Assembly: GCA_947311845.1 (NCBI GenBank)
Contig: CAMZMU010000096.1
Coordinates: forward strand, 20,663,328-20,727,327
Source: Poa pratensis
Lineage: Eukaryota; Streptophyta; Magnoliopsida; Poales; Poaceae
Reading direction: 5' to 3'
Length of the DNA: 64,000 bases
Under the pieces are notes generated by a model that did no database searches, was not told the DNA's origin, and worked only from the letters and a program-made list of their open reading frames with translations. The position numbers and the translations under genes are program-made. Below, piece by piece: positions 1-11,140 of the stretch (positions within the stretch are counted from its first letter, which is position 1; each line of letters opens with the position of its first letter).

Positions 1-976
1 CATCAAGCTCAAGGATCTTGGCTATTGATCGCAAGATAAGGTCTCTTATTCTCTTGATTCTTGATGCGTACTCATCTAGCATATCCCTGTAGAAGAGTTT
101 AATCGAAGCTTTTGCTTTTTTAGTCCAGTGTCTATGAATTATCTCTGTCTTAAAAAAGCATTCCATTAATTAATTTCAGAAAACTACATTGAGCTAAAAA
201 AAAAACATCATTAAGAAATGTTGATAAAAGTCTTCAATTCACAATGGAAAGTTGTGTCAAAAAACTTGACTTCTAGCCTGACTTCATTTGTAAGCGATCA
301 CAGTTTACACAAAGTGTAGTCTCTGATATTCTTCCAATTGATATTTTTTTGATTGCAACTAAGCTAATACTACCAGTAGAAAAGTGAAACATCACTGAAG
401 GCAAGGGAGTAGTTAACCTGAAAGATTCCGGGTGACTAGGCCATTTAGCAAAATTCCTCTCACCTACTGGCTCCACTTTCAGATGCAGCCGATCGTTCCA
501 GTCCAAGATCTGATCCTGGGTTGCCACTTTATCATTTCCATACCCTTCAATCTCGAAGGGCTTGCCTCCACCAAGTTGCTGTATTTCTGCTTCTCTTCAA
601 TCGGTTGCCGAAAGAACTCCCTCGACGTGCTCATCATGGCATCCATAAGAGGGACTTCAATTCCATGGTTAGTGGCCTGGATAAGTGTTTTACCAATTTC
701 AGCAACTGTTCAACAATTTTGGAAACCAAGGCAAAGACTGACCAGGAAGAGGCCCCAGGTCTGCAGACCCGCCCGAAGCTTGTCGGCCTCGTCGGCTTCC
801 GTCAGCCGGCTAAGATCGATGAGAGGGATGGGCTCCGGCATCTCATCAGCGGCCACCAGGCCGGCCTGACGCTCTTGCTCCGGCCGCACGTACCGGCTCG
901 GCGGCTCCTCGACGACCGCCGCCAGCTCTTGCACCGTCTTGGGCACCATCGTCAACGTCTCGCCAGACGCAGCCAT
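1..976 (-). CDS. 2-oxoglutarate/Fe(II)-dependent dioxygenase, 5' part, one frameshift
   Basis: Member of the 2-oxoglutarate/Fe(II) oxygenase superfamily (SRG1 / norcoclaurine-synthase-like), soluble enzymes that hydroxylate or desaturate small molecules; the substrate cannot be told. Three exons are readable: 976-743, 676-418 and 86-1, with GT/AG borders at both introns (742-677, only 66 bp, and 417-87). Exon 1 starts at an ATG and carries the N-terminal DIOX_N-type segment (IPLIDLSRL, LQTWGLF); exon 2 continues in phase with TNHGIE and REFFRQP and ends with RLHLKVEP and PESFR; exon 3 continues with DEYASRI. The jelly-roll core with the HxD...H iron site and RxS motif lies beyond the left edge. 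At 567-568 one base is missing, shifting the frame between NLV and GKPFEIEGY. Given the same kind of defect in neighbouring genes, I read this as a probable sequence error, though a recent pseudogene is possible. Confidence 0.85.
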
Positions 977-2640
977 TCTGTTCTTGGATATGTGTGTGTG
1001 GTTGATACTTGATAGGGTGGGCGTTATGTAGCCTCGAGCGTGCCTAGATTATTCTTATCATGGTTTATTTCATTGCTGCTCCAAGGAAAAAAATGTGACT
1101 GGCGAGATGAAACAGGTCATGCATGACGACGCCCACCATGCCGTCCATAAGACTAGTATACGCTGTCCATGAGACCAGTATGCACTTCATGCGAACTTTC
1201 TTGGTTGCATCATGCTATCCATGAGACTAGTATGCCGTCCAGGCCACGATGATACTCGTTACAGCTGGGTCTGGCCTGATGAAAAGAATGGCATCATCAG
1301 CATGAAGGGAAGAACGGTATTTGCGTGGCTGGTTTCCGAGGGGAGCCAGCCAAGAGGCCAATTTAGCCGTGCATGATCAAGAATTCGGCCAAGCACATCC
1401 ATCACCGGGACAAGAATAACAGGGGCGACAAAGGGTCGTCTCCTTCACGCAGTCCTCGTCTGTGAATGATTTTCTCTGAGCCAGGAATCCATCGACAAGG
1501 ATTTTGGTCGGAGTTAGTGCGATATCGGATAGCAATCCAGTCTCCCCACTTGGTGGTCAAATCCAGGGGCTTCCAAAAGCTGTGACAGGAATTGCCTAGT
1601 ATGTGACTATGCGTAGCTTCCGGCTTGAGTTTGATGAACGAAGAAAGCCCTCGTTCCGTCTACTTCTGCTGCGTACAATATGCAAGCGCGCAAAAACCTA
1701 TAGAGCAAAACAAGGCACGTTCTGAACACGAGGAGGAAGCATGTGCAGAGAGAGCAGCAGTGTTCTTCCTCGGACGGGACCGCCGTACGTGTCCCAAGGA
1801 AGGAAGGAACAAGACCGAACGAACGTGCAACTACGACAGACATCCGAATCGATCCTCTCGGCGACAAGTGCGCCTCCACATGGCCCACCGCAGACGACGG
1901 CCCCGGCCGATTGGGCGGACGGACGGCATCAATCACGGCGCCAGCCACCAGCTCCCTCTTCGCCGTTGGAAAAGGAGGATCGGCGCATGCACCTGTGATT
2001 GAATGAAACCCTTCCATCTCTTTCTGCCTCACGAGCCGCACGCACGGGATCATGGCATCATTGGCAGAGCACGGGCGCTGACTTCTCCTTGCCTTAGCTT
2101 CTCACCCGGCGATAGATGCGGGAGGAGGATTACATACATTAGTTCCATCCATCATGCTTGCCATCTTCTGATCGGAGCATTTTCAAGCCATCACATTGCG
2201 AGCATCGTAATCACCCTCCTGGCTCGAGGCCTAGACATGGCCAAACCATCAAACCGTTGCTATTTTAGATCAAGATGCTCCACTCACAATGGCCATGCGA
2301 ATGAATAATCCGGGCCTTTCTGTCACAAGGAATCACAAGTTCACAGCTCCGCCGCCACAAGCCGGCAAAATATTCCTATGAAGCGCTGTCGCCAGACCGC
2401 AACAGACATTACTGTACAAGTCAAAGGCTCACATGCTGTTTTGTTGAGAGCAAAATGTGGGCAAGGGTAGGCATCAATTTTGTTATTATGTGTGCGGTAT
2501 CGGTTGTTTCGGTTACCATGTGCTTAGCTTGTTTTAGGAACAGGGGGATGATTGGATGCTCACGATGATGCAGCCACTGTCAGTTGCGCCTCTGTATTTG
2601 CAATGCTGGGTTGGGCTATTGATGGTATCTAAGCAGTGTG
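977..2640. other. Intergenic, upstream of the dioxygenase
   Basis: No convincing gene. This holds the promoter of the minus-strand dioxygenase in its first few hundred bases. Between about 1130 and 1245 the phrase GTCCATGAGACTAGTATG and close variants recur three to four times as short degenerate direct repeats. The open frames between 1600 and 2310 overlap on both strands, have no recognisable domains and look like chance frames in GC-rich DNA. Confidence 0.5.
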
Positions 2641-2649
2641 AGCTGTATG

Positions 2650-3040
2650 TGTGGCAACAGAAGAGGGATGGCCTCTCACTCAACTGTGCATTCGTTACGA
2701 ATCCTTTCTTTTCTCACTTGGATAAGAGTGGCATGCTTATTCTGTCAGGTAACTTCTCCTTTCAGGTTGTTAAGCAAAAGCTTTCTGTTCAACACATGTT
2801 CTTGTAATGAAATTTGTGCTAGCAGGTAACATTAACAAGCAGGAAAGGAGAATTGTGTGCAAAAGTTTATTATAGAAAGGCAGCAAAAGTGGGATGGCCT
2901 CTCACTCAACTGTGTTCTCCTTACAAAACCTTTCTTTTCTCGCTTGGGCATGCTTATTCTGTCAGGTTGTTAATCCAAAAGCTTTCTGTTGACCCATGTT
3001 CTCGTAATGTAATTTGTGATAGCATGCAGCAGCAGGAATG
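2650..3040. repeat. Imperfect tandem duplication, two copies about 230 bp apart
   Basis: A block beginning GGGATGGCCTCTCACTCAAC occurs near 2666 and again near 2891. Both copies continue with a CTTTCTTTTCTC stretch, GGCATGCTTATTCTGTCAGG, an AAAAGCTTTCTGTT stretch and a final CATGTTCT-CGTAAT-like segment followed by AATTTGTG. The second copy is shortened in the middle. No coding function is apparent. Confidence 0.75.
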
Positions 3041-3059
3041 TACAACTATGTGTTAAAAG

Positions 3060-4007
3060 TTTATTGTTCAAAGGCTAAATGAATCCATTACAAAGGATGA
3101 TAGGAAGGCTTATCAAATTCTCACCTCCTGGAAATAACAGAATCTGAATATGATAGTTGTTGCCATCTTCCTTTTTATTACTTCTATTTCTGGCTGCTAT
3201 TTTGTATGATCACTACTGAAATTGGTCAGGAAAATAATTGGTAACATTATTCAGAAGTATATCCAGACAGACAGCACAAACAAAAGTATATCCAGACAGA
3301 AGATGCTTTGGTACGATAACTGCACCACTGGATAACAGGGTCTCCATCCTTTCTATGTAAAACACCCGCCAAATCGAAACTGGCAATCAAGATACCGCAC
3401 TCTCACCGCATGGTGCACAAAAGATGCTACATTTACCGATTCGCTGTCATCTGCTAGAGCATAGGGCTTATCAAGATGCTACAATAGTTATTTGCCGCTG
3501 GCTATCAGTATTACAATTGAAGAGGGACCTGAGGTGGAAACCTCAAAACTGATACTTCAAGGCAAGAACTTGGTCCAACATAATCTATATAGCACAATTG
3601 ATTTTACATGTAATCTACCAAGTTCAATCCTCGTATATAATGTGATCAACCAGAAAGATGGCAGGACACTCAACTAAAGGTCAAATAAACACCAACAAGT
3701 TACAAGTTACAACTATGCAGCATTACTACAACATATGAACATGCTATGCTACCAACCAAAATTACAAGTATAGTGTAACAATGAACAAGCTCGTCGACTG
3801 AGGAAAAACCACTGGGGCTTTTGACAGCTTCAATACGAACTTGGTTCTGTTTCAGATTACCTCTAGTAGAAGAAATCATCACCAACTACACCCTCAAGTT
3901 CAAGGGAAAAACAAAATATACCGCCTGCATTGGCTTTCCCTGAAGAATAAAGAAATACTCGGCAACAACAATGTGATACAAATAGTGGAGGCCTTCATGC
4001 CATCTCT
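3060..4007. other. Intergenic, 3' flank of EXO70
   Basis: AT-rich DNA with no recognisable gene. The last few hundred bases before 4008 are likely the 3' untranslated region of the minus-strand EXO70 gene. I see no terminal inverted repeats or other element structure here. Confidence 0.45.
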
Positions 4008-5900
4008 CATCCATGTGACCTCCTCCTGTTATTTGGCGGAGGTGGAGAGCCCTCGAAGAAATCTGTCACCGCTATTTCAAGGTCATCAACCGAGTATTTG
4101 ATGTACAACTCTGGGTGCTTCCCATTCTCTATATGGTGTCGGAAGCGACCAAGGAAAGACCGGTATGCTGGGAGAAGCTTTCTGATATTGAGATCCTAAG
4201 CTCTTCTCTTAGCTGTTTGTCGGGCACATGCCACCCAGACTGGATCCTATGCGCCTCCTCGAACACAGCATTGAAAGACTTGAATCGCTCCCGGAGTGCT
4301 GATTTGGATATCCTGATGAAAATCCACGCTGACATGTAGACCTCGTCTCTTAGACAGTTCAGGATCTTAAGCCAAGCACTACGCTGGTAAGCTGTGGCTG
4401 CCAACCGAAACTTACCCGTGAGTTGCTTCAAGTACACATCCCCAATAAGCCCCCGGAGCTCAGGTGAGTCCTTTATCTTGTGTACAATATAGTGCACATT
4501 GTTCATCAGGAACAGGTGATAGAGTGCCACATCCTTGTAGAGTGATGCTTTGGCTTCAAGGTTGTGTTCAAGAAGCACAATGATCCATATAAGATGAGCA
4601 GCAAGGGGTAACTGGCTGTCAGGGTCAGGAAGGTCAAGATCAGGAAATGAGGGTGTGAGCTCATCGCCCTCAGCAGCAATTCGCGAGCTAGCCGATGGCC
4701 GTGACACGATCAGCTCACGAAGCGTGGCCTTGTAGTCGGAAATGAGGATGATGTAATTCATGACATAGCGAGTGAGAGGATGGAGGGTGCCGCCGGGTAC
4801 CGGAGTTTTGGTGAGGTCACGGAACACGGCGTTCTCAAACTCGGAGAGGATCCCACGCACGGCATCAGCCAGACGCGTCCTGATCTCGGCAGCCTGCACG
4901 CATATCGACTCCCCCGCCTTGGAGGCGGCGAAGATGTCAGAGACATCAGGCAGCAGATCGGAGAGCGTGTCGTGCAGGTCAATGATCTTGAAGAGCTTCT
5001 CGGGTGAGCGGCGCCGATGCTGATGGCCTCGGCAAAGCGAAGAGCTGCAGCGCGGCGCCCTTTACGGTTTCGGTGAAGGGGGGGCGGGGGTGGGAGCGGG
5101 AGTGGTGTTGGTGGAATTGGAGAAGGGGAGGTCGTGGAAGACGAGGAAGCAAAGACGGCGCTCGCTGGCGAAGACGCCGCGGACGATGGCACGGGCCGCA
5201 CGGATCCAGCTGCGGATCTTGGGCTGGAGGACGCCCCACTCGAGGCGCTGGACCTCCCCGATGGTGAGCTTCTCGACGCCGAGGCGGCGGAGGGCGGAGT
5301 CCACGGCCGGCTTGCGGACGGAGGCGTAGACCTGGACGCACTCGCGGTCGTAGCCGGCGGCGGCCATGCGGGAGGCGATGGCGTGGAGGTCGGAGATGGC
5401 GTCGACGGGGAAGAGGTCGATCTCGCGGATGCTGCTCATGGAGCGGTAGCTGCTGCGGCGCCCCACGGAGGAGGACCGGGAGGAGTCGTCCTCGTCCGCC
5501 GCTCCCGCCGGCGCCGCGGGCTCGGTGGAGAAGCTGGTCCGGTGGTCGGTGGAGACGGAGAGGGAGGTGAGGTCGGCGAGCACCTCGATCTCCAGGTCGA
5601 CCGCGCGCGTGGCCAGCACGTGCCGGAACTCGTCCTCGAGCCGCGCCATGGCGACCTGGACGGCGTTGGAGGAGGCGGTGCCCGCCGAGGAGCTGCGGCG
5701 CGGCGGGGTGCCGGGGGACGACGGCGCCAGGCGGCGCAGGTCGTCCACCGCCTGGAGGAACCGCTCCGCCTCCGCCCGGTCCACGCCGCCGTCGAACAGC
5801 ATCTGCTCCTCCCCGCCCCCCGTGGACGCCGAGCGGTGGAGTCCCACCGCATCACCACCCTCTCCGCCCTCTCGAGCTCCGCCGCGGCGGATCCGTCCAT
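4008..5900 (-). CDS. EXO70: EXO70 exocyst subunit, single exon, several 1-bp deletions
   Basis: EXO70 is a subunit of the exocyst, which tethers secretory vesicles at the plasma membrane; plants have many paralogues, some used in immunity and autophagy. The ATG at 5900 begins MDGSAAAELERAERVV; the stop is at 4008-4010. About 630 codons without introns is a usual length for the intronless plant EXO70 clades. Landmarks are MARLEDEFRHVL (about residue 100), IREIDLFPVDAI, VYASVRKPAVD, KLTIGEVQRLEW and then the C-terminal rod with NAVFRD, HPLTRYVMNY, YLKQLTGKF and ALRERFKSFN. The product is broken up by single missing bases: near 5846, in a C-run around 5074-5085, near 5036 and 5012, three compensating ones between 4306 and 4344, and near 4178, after which the conserved end (IKYSVDDLEIAVTDFFEG) resumes in another frame. 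Either sequence errors or a pseudogene; I favour errors. The subclade (A to D) is not settled. Confidence 0.88.
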
Positions 5901-6623
5901 GCTTCACACCACAAGAGATCACCAGGGAGGGACGGAGGAGGCGCACGTGCGGCTTGCTCGAGCTTGGGACCGCACCTGGGCCTCGAAGGCGCGCGGGAGG
6001 AGGCGTCTTCGAGCAGCAGCAACCACCGGCGGCGACGGCGCGATGCGATGAAGGCAGCTGCTTTCTCAGCTTTCTCTCTCTCTAGTCCAGCGAGGGTCTG
6101 TCGCGGCGATTTCTCTTCTCCTCTGCTTCTGCTCGTGCTCCGGCGTCGTCGCGATAATTATTGCTGGGATTAGCCCAAGCGAGATCAGATTTTTTTCTAA
6201 ACCATGATGGACGGTGACGCCGAGAGCTGATTGCCGGGCCCACCCTACCTCCGGTGGTCTCCAGCTGTCGGTGACTCACCGAACATGCGAGACCGATCTA
6301 CTCCGTACGTGCCAGTGGCAAGCCGTCATTACGCCATTGATTATGCGTTAACAGCGCACGTAATGAGAGCACGCAGGCACAGTGTTACTGTTCCTTTGTC
6401 AAATTTTGAGGTTAAGACAGAGTTATGATCAAGCACAGTACGGGTAAAGCCGACTGACAGCTCATGCAGTTGGTTCCTAAACTAGACAGCACACCAGCAA
6501 CGGCAGCAAGGACGGGACTTCCGGTGCCTTACCTGACAGCAAACCATCCTAGGATCAATGGGCCTAACCATGGGATAATGGACACCACAGAAAATAAAAT
6601 CTGAAAACAAAAAATCTTTGTCC
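5901..6623. other. EXO70 5' region and spacer
   Basis: Immediately upstream of the EXO70 ATG (read on the minus strand) lies a GC-rich leader with a CT/GA-rich tract at about 6066-6083, consistent with a 5' untranslated region. Beyond about 6200 nothing recognisable is seen. The long plus-strand frame at 5134-6051 is only the GC-rich complement of EXO70. Confidence 0.45.
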
Positions 6624-6626
6624 TAA

Positions 6627-7400
6627 GAGCATCTCTGGCAGATCCCATACACAGGAAAATTCCGGCCAATATGTGACTTTGGCCTTTTTTACAATCCAAA
6701 CCGGCACCGCATAAGCATCCCGATACTATATTAGGGTATCGGGAGCATTTAGAGTGAGCCCCGGTCCCTCGACCGCAAACCATTCCTAATCGCCGTGAAG
6801 TCGGCAACCTCCGACGAGTGATTCCTCATTGTGTCCGACTCCACGCTCGAACTCACGGTTGATCCATGGTGAGAATCAATGCGCAGTCATGGCAGCCCCT
6901 TGAGGAGCGGCGGAGGCCATGGCATCGATGAGGAGAGCACCGCTCCCCCTCTTCACCGGTGCGAGCAAGCACTCCCGCCTTCGACGGCTCAGGTGGATCG
7001 GGTTGCGCCTTCAAGGTGGCCACTCGCACGAGGAGGCTGCGGCACGCCACCGCTCTCCCGACGAGGTGTCTGACGTGGTGGTGATATGCATGGGTGACGC
7101 CGAACGACGATCTCCGTACTCTGGCCCGTCTCAAAGGAAGCCGCAAGGCGGAGCATGACCTCGCGTGGGCGCTGCGCAAGTAGGCATTCAAACAATCTTG
7201 GTTTCGAGTGGGCACGCCGGTGAAGAGAAGGATCGGTGTTGTCTAGTTTAGTTCTATCCATGTCTAGTAGAAAATTCGGGTGTTAATTAATTTTCTAGTA
7301 CGAGTTTAGCGGATTTGTTCTGTCGAACTCAACCCGTTTTCGGTGGAATCCGAAACTGGTTATACGGTTTGCATTTTCTCGGAATCTGCTAGAGATGCTC
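6627..7400. mobile_element. PIF/Harbinger-type non-autonomous element (MITE-like), 774 bp
   Basis: The left end GAGCATCTCTGGCAGATCC is matched at the right end by an inverted copy with two mismatches (GGAATCTGCTAGAGATGCTC at 7381-7400). A direct TAA stands on both sides (6624-6626 and 7401-7403), the three-base TAA/TTA duplication expected for Harbinger/Tourist elements. The interior has no transposase. A GC-rich central block (about 6860-7160) differs in composition from the AT-rich ends and may be captured host DNA, but I cannot name it. Confidence 0.82.
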
Positions 7401-7554
7401 TAAGCGACTCAGCTCTGCATTTTGTTTGCATGTTTGGTCGAGCACACAACAGCAGCGTTCCACATTTCCGCTAGTCCTTTCACAAATAATAACAATAGCT
7501 GATGGCAAAGGTTACCTGTAACCAACACGTAAATCCAAGATAAAACATGTCCCA

Positions 7555-8673
7555 TGTCGGGGGGCTACCCCGGGTAGGGTCAAGGCTTGGCATAAGTTGA
7601 GTTTAAAGATGTGCCGAGGTACGGAAAGGGCCGAACTGTTTGAGCCTGGGAGTGTCCGAGCTTTATCTTAACCTGGAGAATATAAAGGCCGACCTGTCTT
7701 GGCCCAGAGGGTCCGAGGTATCCCGTTGGCATGGGCCGACGTTCATAATCCGAGCTATGATCAGCCGACCTAACTACCTCGGTGCTATGATTTGTATTGT
7801 GAGTGCAGGAGAAGCTATTTGAAGGAAGTAAGGTCCGACCTGGTCAGATCTTAAGCGCAAGACCCGAGGTAAGGAGCCCGACACATCCGTGCCGGGCTAA
7901 CCAAGGCAAGAAGCCGTAGGTCGGGCAGGAGTCAATGCTCCTGTCACTTCCTGCCTGACACAAGAGCGTCTGACACGCGGCGCCGGCAGAGGCGTGCTCC
8001 GGGTTCTGCGGGGCTGCACGTCTCTGACCGCTGACCACGCGAGATCTGGGGAAAGGCTACGAGGTAGCTCAGCCAGGCCACGTCCTGTCTCTGTCAGAGG
8101 GGACATCCTAGCTCTACTGTGGTGATGCAGGGGATGGGCAGGCCATGTCCTGTCCCTGACAGGAGTACGATGATGACCAAAGCAGAGGCATGGCAACAGT
8201 GTTCAGCAAGGGGCACAACGGTAACTCGGCTGGCCTATATAATGGGCTTCAACCCCTCCTGCGAGAGGGACGGGAGGGATCGATCAAGAGAGGAACCTCG
8301 GAATCCCGGAGACACCTCGGATCAAGCTCGGAGTTCCTTTTTCCCCCTTGTAGCTTCATCTTCTACCTCAAGTTCTCACCATTGTATCATCACACAGCTC
8401 GAGGAGCGGCTTGTACTTGTCACCTTGAGTATACACCAAGTAGGATAGTGCTGCAGTAGGGGTGTTACCTCCACAAGAGGGCCCCGAAGCAGGGTACATC
8501 GTGGTGTGCTTTGTGTTCTTGGTTTCTTGGTTTCTAGTTCATGTTCTTGCGGTTTCTTGCGTGTTCTTGCTTGTGCACTTCTTGAGTGCATAAACCCTCC
8601 CCGGATTCCCCCAACGACCATTCGGCCCCATCTTAGCCATACCTATGGCATCTGCCGTGATCCCACCACGACA
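7555..8673 (+). repeat. 5' LTR of the Tat-type element
   Basis: 1119 bp, TG...CA borders. It matches the 3' LTR almost throughout; by hand I count about a dozen substitutions, most of them transitions. A candidate TATA box (GGCCTATATAATGGGC) lies at about 8231-8246, which would place transcription start in the last third of the LTR. Confidence 0.95.
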
Positions 8674-8674
8674 G

Positions 8675-8693
8675 TTGGCGCCCACCGTGGGGC
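8675..8693 (+). other. Primer binding site
   Basis: TTGGCGCCCACCGTGGGGC begins two bases after the LTR terminus, the usual position for minus-strand priming by a tRNA 3' end. The sequence has the TGGCGCC start common in grass Gypsy elements. I do not assign the tRNA. Confidence 0.8.
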
Positions 8694-11140
8694 AGATTGA
8701 GGCGTTGGAGGGAGTTTACATCCGGACGGGCTCAGGCGAGCGTGTTCTTTCCGGGCTTATCGCCAAGATCGGTGAGTTCACCTTCATCAGCGACAATGCG
8801 GGGTGTTTCGCCGGCAAGCCCTTCCCCGAGCATGGCTTCACCATGATGCTTGGCAGCTTCGTCACCTATGTTGCTGTCGAGGTTGTTCGCGAGTACCCGG
8901 AGCAGGTGCTCGTGGACGACGAAACTCCTCTCCTTGCGGCTCTAGGTCGGCGTATCACTCGCCCCGAGAGCTGCGTGGAGGTGATGATGACCGGTCCGGT
9001 TGATGCCGCTGGCAAAGGAGATGCCAGCAAATCCAAGCCGGCCGAGGTTGCTAAGGTGAGATCTGCAAAGCCCAGGCTAGAGAAAGAGTTGCCTGGTACC
9101 CCCGAGGTGCAGGGCCGAGGTGCGACCCTAGTAGAATAGCGGAGACACTGGCGGACCCAGTAAATCCAGGAGTGGATGTAGTAGTGACTGCGGCCGAGCT
9201 AGAGGCAAAGCGTGTCCTGTTGCAAAAGGAGGCTGTAGCAATGATGACAGCTAGAGATGAGTTCAATAGAGATATGCGTGAGTACAATGCAGCGAATGGC
9301 TTCACCCCGGTAGCAGCTGATACAAATAGGGGAGCCGAGGTGCGGCAGAGAGGCAAGGGGCTCAATGATGAGATGAACAGGGAGGCTCGACCTACCACCT
9401 CGGCTAGGAGTGAGAGTCGCGTGTCGACTGGAAGGCCGGTATATAGTTCCCCTGCTAAGAACCTCAGAGCTGCCGAGGCAGGCAGGGCCGAGCTATCCGG
9501 GTTGACTGGAGATGCATGGCGTGCGCAGCAGAAGCGAGTCAATGAATTAGTGTATGTAGCTAACCAGCAGAATGAGGCTCTCCGCAGAGCATATGCCGGG
9601 GCTGGTGATTCGCAGATGGTTTATTCAGCTAGGCCAGTTAGTCAGGTGTCCAAGGGGCAAGCCTCGTCTCCACTCGTCGGAGGAGCCGATCGAGCCCGGA
9701 GTGTCACCTCGGGTCAGAACAAGCAGCTGCAGATGCAGATGTATGATCCGGTGTTAGCAGAAAGCAGAAGGTGGGCCAGGGCAATGCTAGCCGAGCTAAG
9801 GGAAACCCCGGCCAAGGTAATGCAAGCCGAGCTAAGGGTAACTCCGGTCAGGGAAATCAGAATGGCGGGCAAGCAGCGTCGGCTGGCCGAGGTAAACCAC
9901 CTCCGCCCCCGAGCATCAGCAACAACCCCGGCCGCAGGAGCAGTATCAGCGAGAGCCGGAGTATGTTCAGCAACCTCAGAACGTCGGTCAAGGCGATGAC
10001 CGATATGATGATGGAGACTCGGCCATGGCGCGAGCCGGATACCACAGAGTGGATGGGGCGTTGGGACCTCGGATAGGAGCTCGGATGTTAGCTCCGGCGA
10101 TGTTCGTAACAAGCTGGATAGAATCTACTTGTCCGAGCAGTTGGAGGAGGAAGGCCCTCCTGGTCCGGCGTGTTTCGGACCTCGGATCATGAGGAGCCAC
10201 CACCGCCAGTATCTCAGTTCCAGTTAGGTCGGAACACCAAGCCATACAACGGGAGCACCAAGCCGCAAGATTGGCTGACAGATTATGTATCCTCGGTGCA
10301 CATAGCGGGGGGCAATCGCCGATGGGCGGTCCGGTATCTCCCGCACATGTTGGAAGGTCCAGCTCGGATCTGGCTGAATAATTTGCCGGAGTATAGTATC
10401 AACTCCTGGATAGACTTGGAGCTGGCGTTTAACAGCAACTTTGCTAGTACATACAAGAGGCCAAACCGACCTCAGCTCCTGGCAGCATGTAAGCAAGATG
10501 ATCATGAAACTGACCGAGAGTTCTTAACTCGGTGGAGCAATGTTCGGAATTCCTGTGAAGGAGTTGTAGAGGCACAGGCCATTTCCTGGTTTGCAGATGG
10601 TTGCCGACATGGCAGCATGCTGTGGCAGAGGCTCCAAAGAGATATGCCGAAATCCTAGCAGAGACAATCCGGATTGCAGATTCTTATGCTCTTGGTGATC
10701 CGATGCAGCCAGCAGCAGAGGCAGTGGCACGTAACAGAAGGAGGGAGCCAATAAACAACCGGCTCGGACCAAGGTGTAATGACCGCCAAGAGTTCGGACA
10801 CAAGAGGAGGGAGCCGGACTATTCATACACCTCGAACCAAGTTGCAGCGGTGAACCCGGATCAGCCCGGAGCTGGAGGTGTCCAGAGGCCGAAAATCAAT
10901 GGTCCGGCATTTAGTCCGAACCCGGAGCCACCCTTGACTTATGAATCGATGTTAGATGGTCCTTGCCGTTACCATACGACCGACCCGCGTAAGCCAGCCA
11001 ACCATTCAACCCGGCAGTGCAGCTGGAACCACAGAATCAGGAAGAAGGGGCGAAGGCCGGAGGAAACAGAGGAGGACCACCTCAGAGATTTCAGCCGAGG
11101 CCTAACCCGAATCTGTCCGGAGCAAATGTTACCCCGATAA
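8694..11140 (+). pseudogene. gag: gag region of the Tat-type element, frameshifted
   Basis: Encodes the structural protein of the retrotransposon particle. The N-terminal part (8694-9139) is open but its apparent ATG at 8645 lies inside the LTR, so the true start is uncertain. A basic, Ala/Gly-rich linker follows, with a short in-frame tandem repeat (NASRAKGN...GQG) at about 9775-9860. The Retrotrans_gag core is at about 10200-10658 (KPQDWLTDYV, GPARIWLNNLP, EFLTRWSNVRNSCEG). After a frame change comes a Cys/His motif (CRYHTT...HSTRQC) at about 10960-11020 that may act as a nucleic-acid-binding knuckle. At least three frame changes interrupt the region. Confidence 0.85.

Noticed and set aside
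5134..6051. 305-codon open frame on the plus strand opposite EXO70
   Set aside because: It is the GC-rich complement of the EXO70 N-terminus, low in complexity (Gly/Ala/Glu runs), with no domain. EXO70 family features are clear on the other strand.
8645..8673. ATG at 8645 as the start of gag
   Set aside because: It lies inside the 5' LTR, as the same sequence occurs at the end of the 3' LTR. The gag start is therefore left open.
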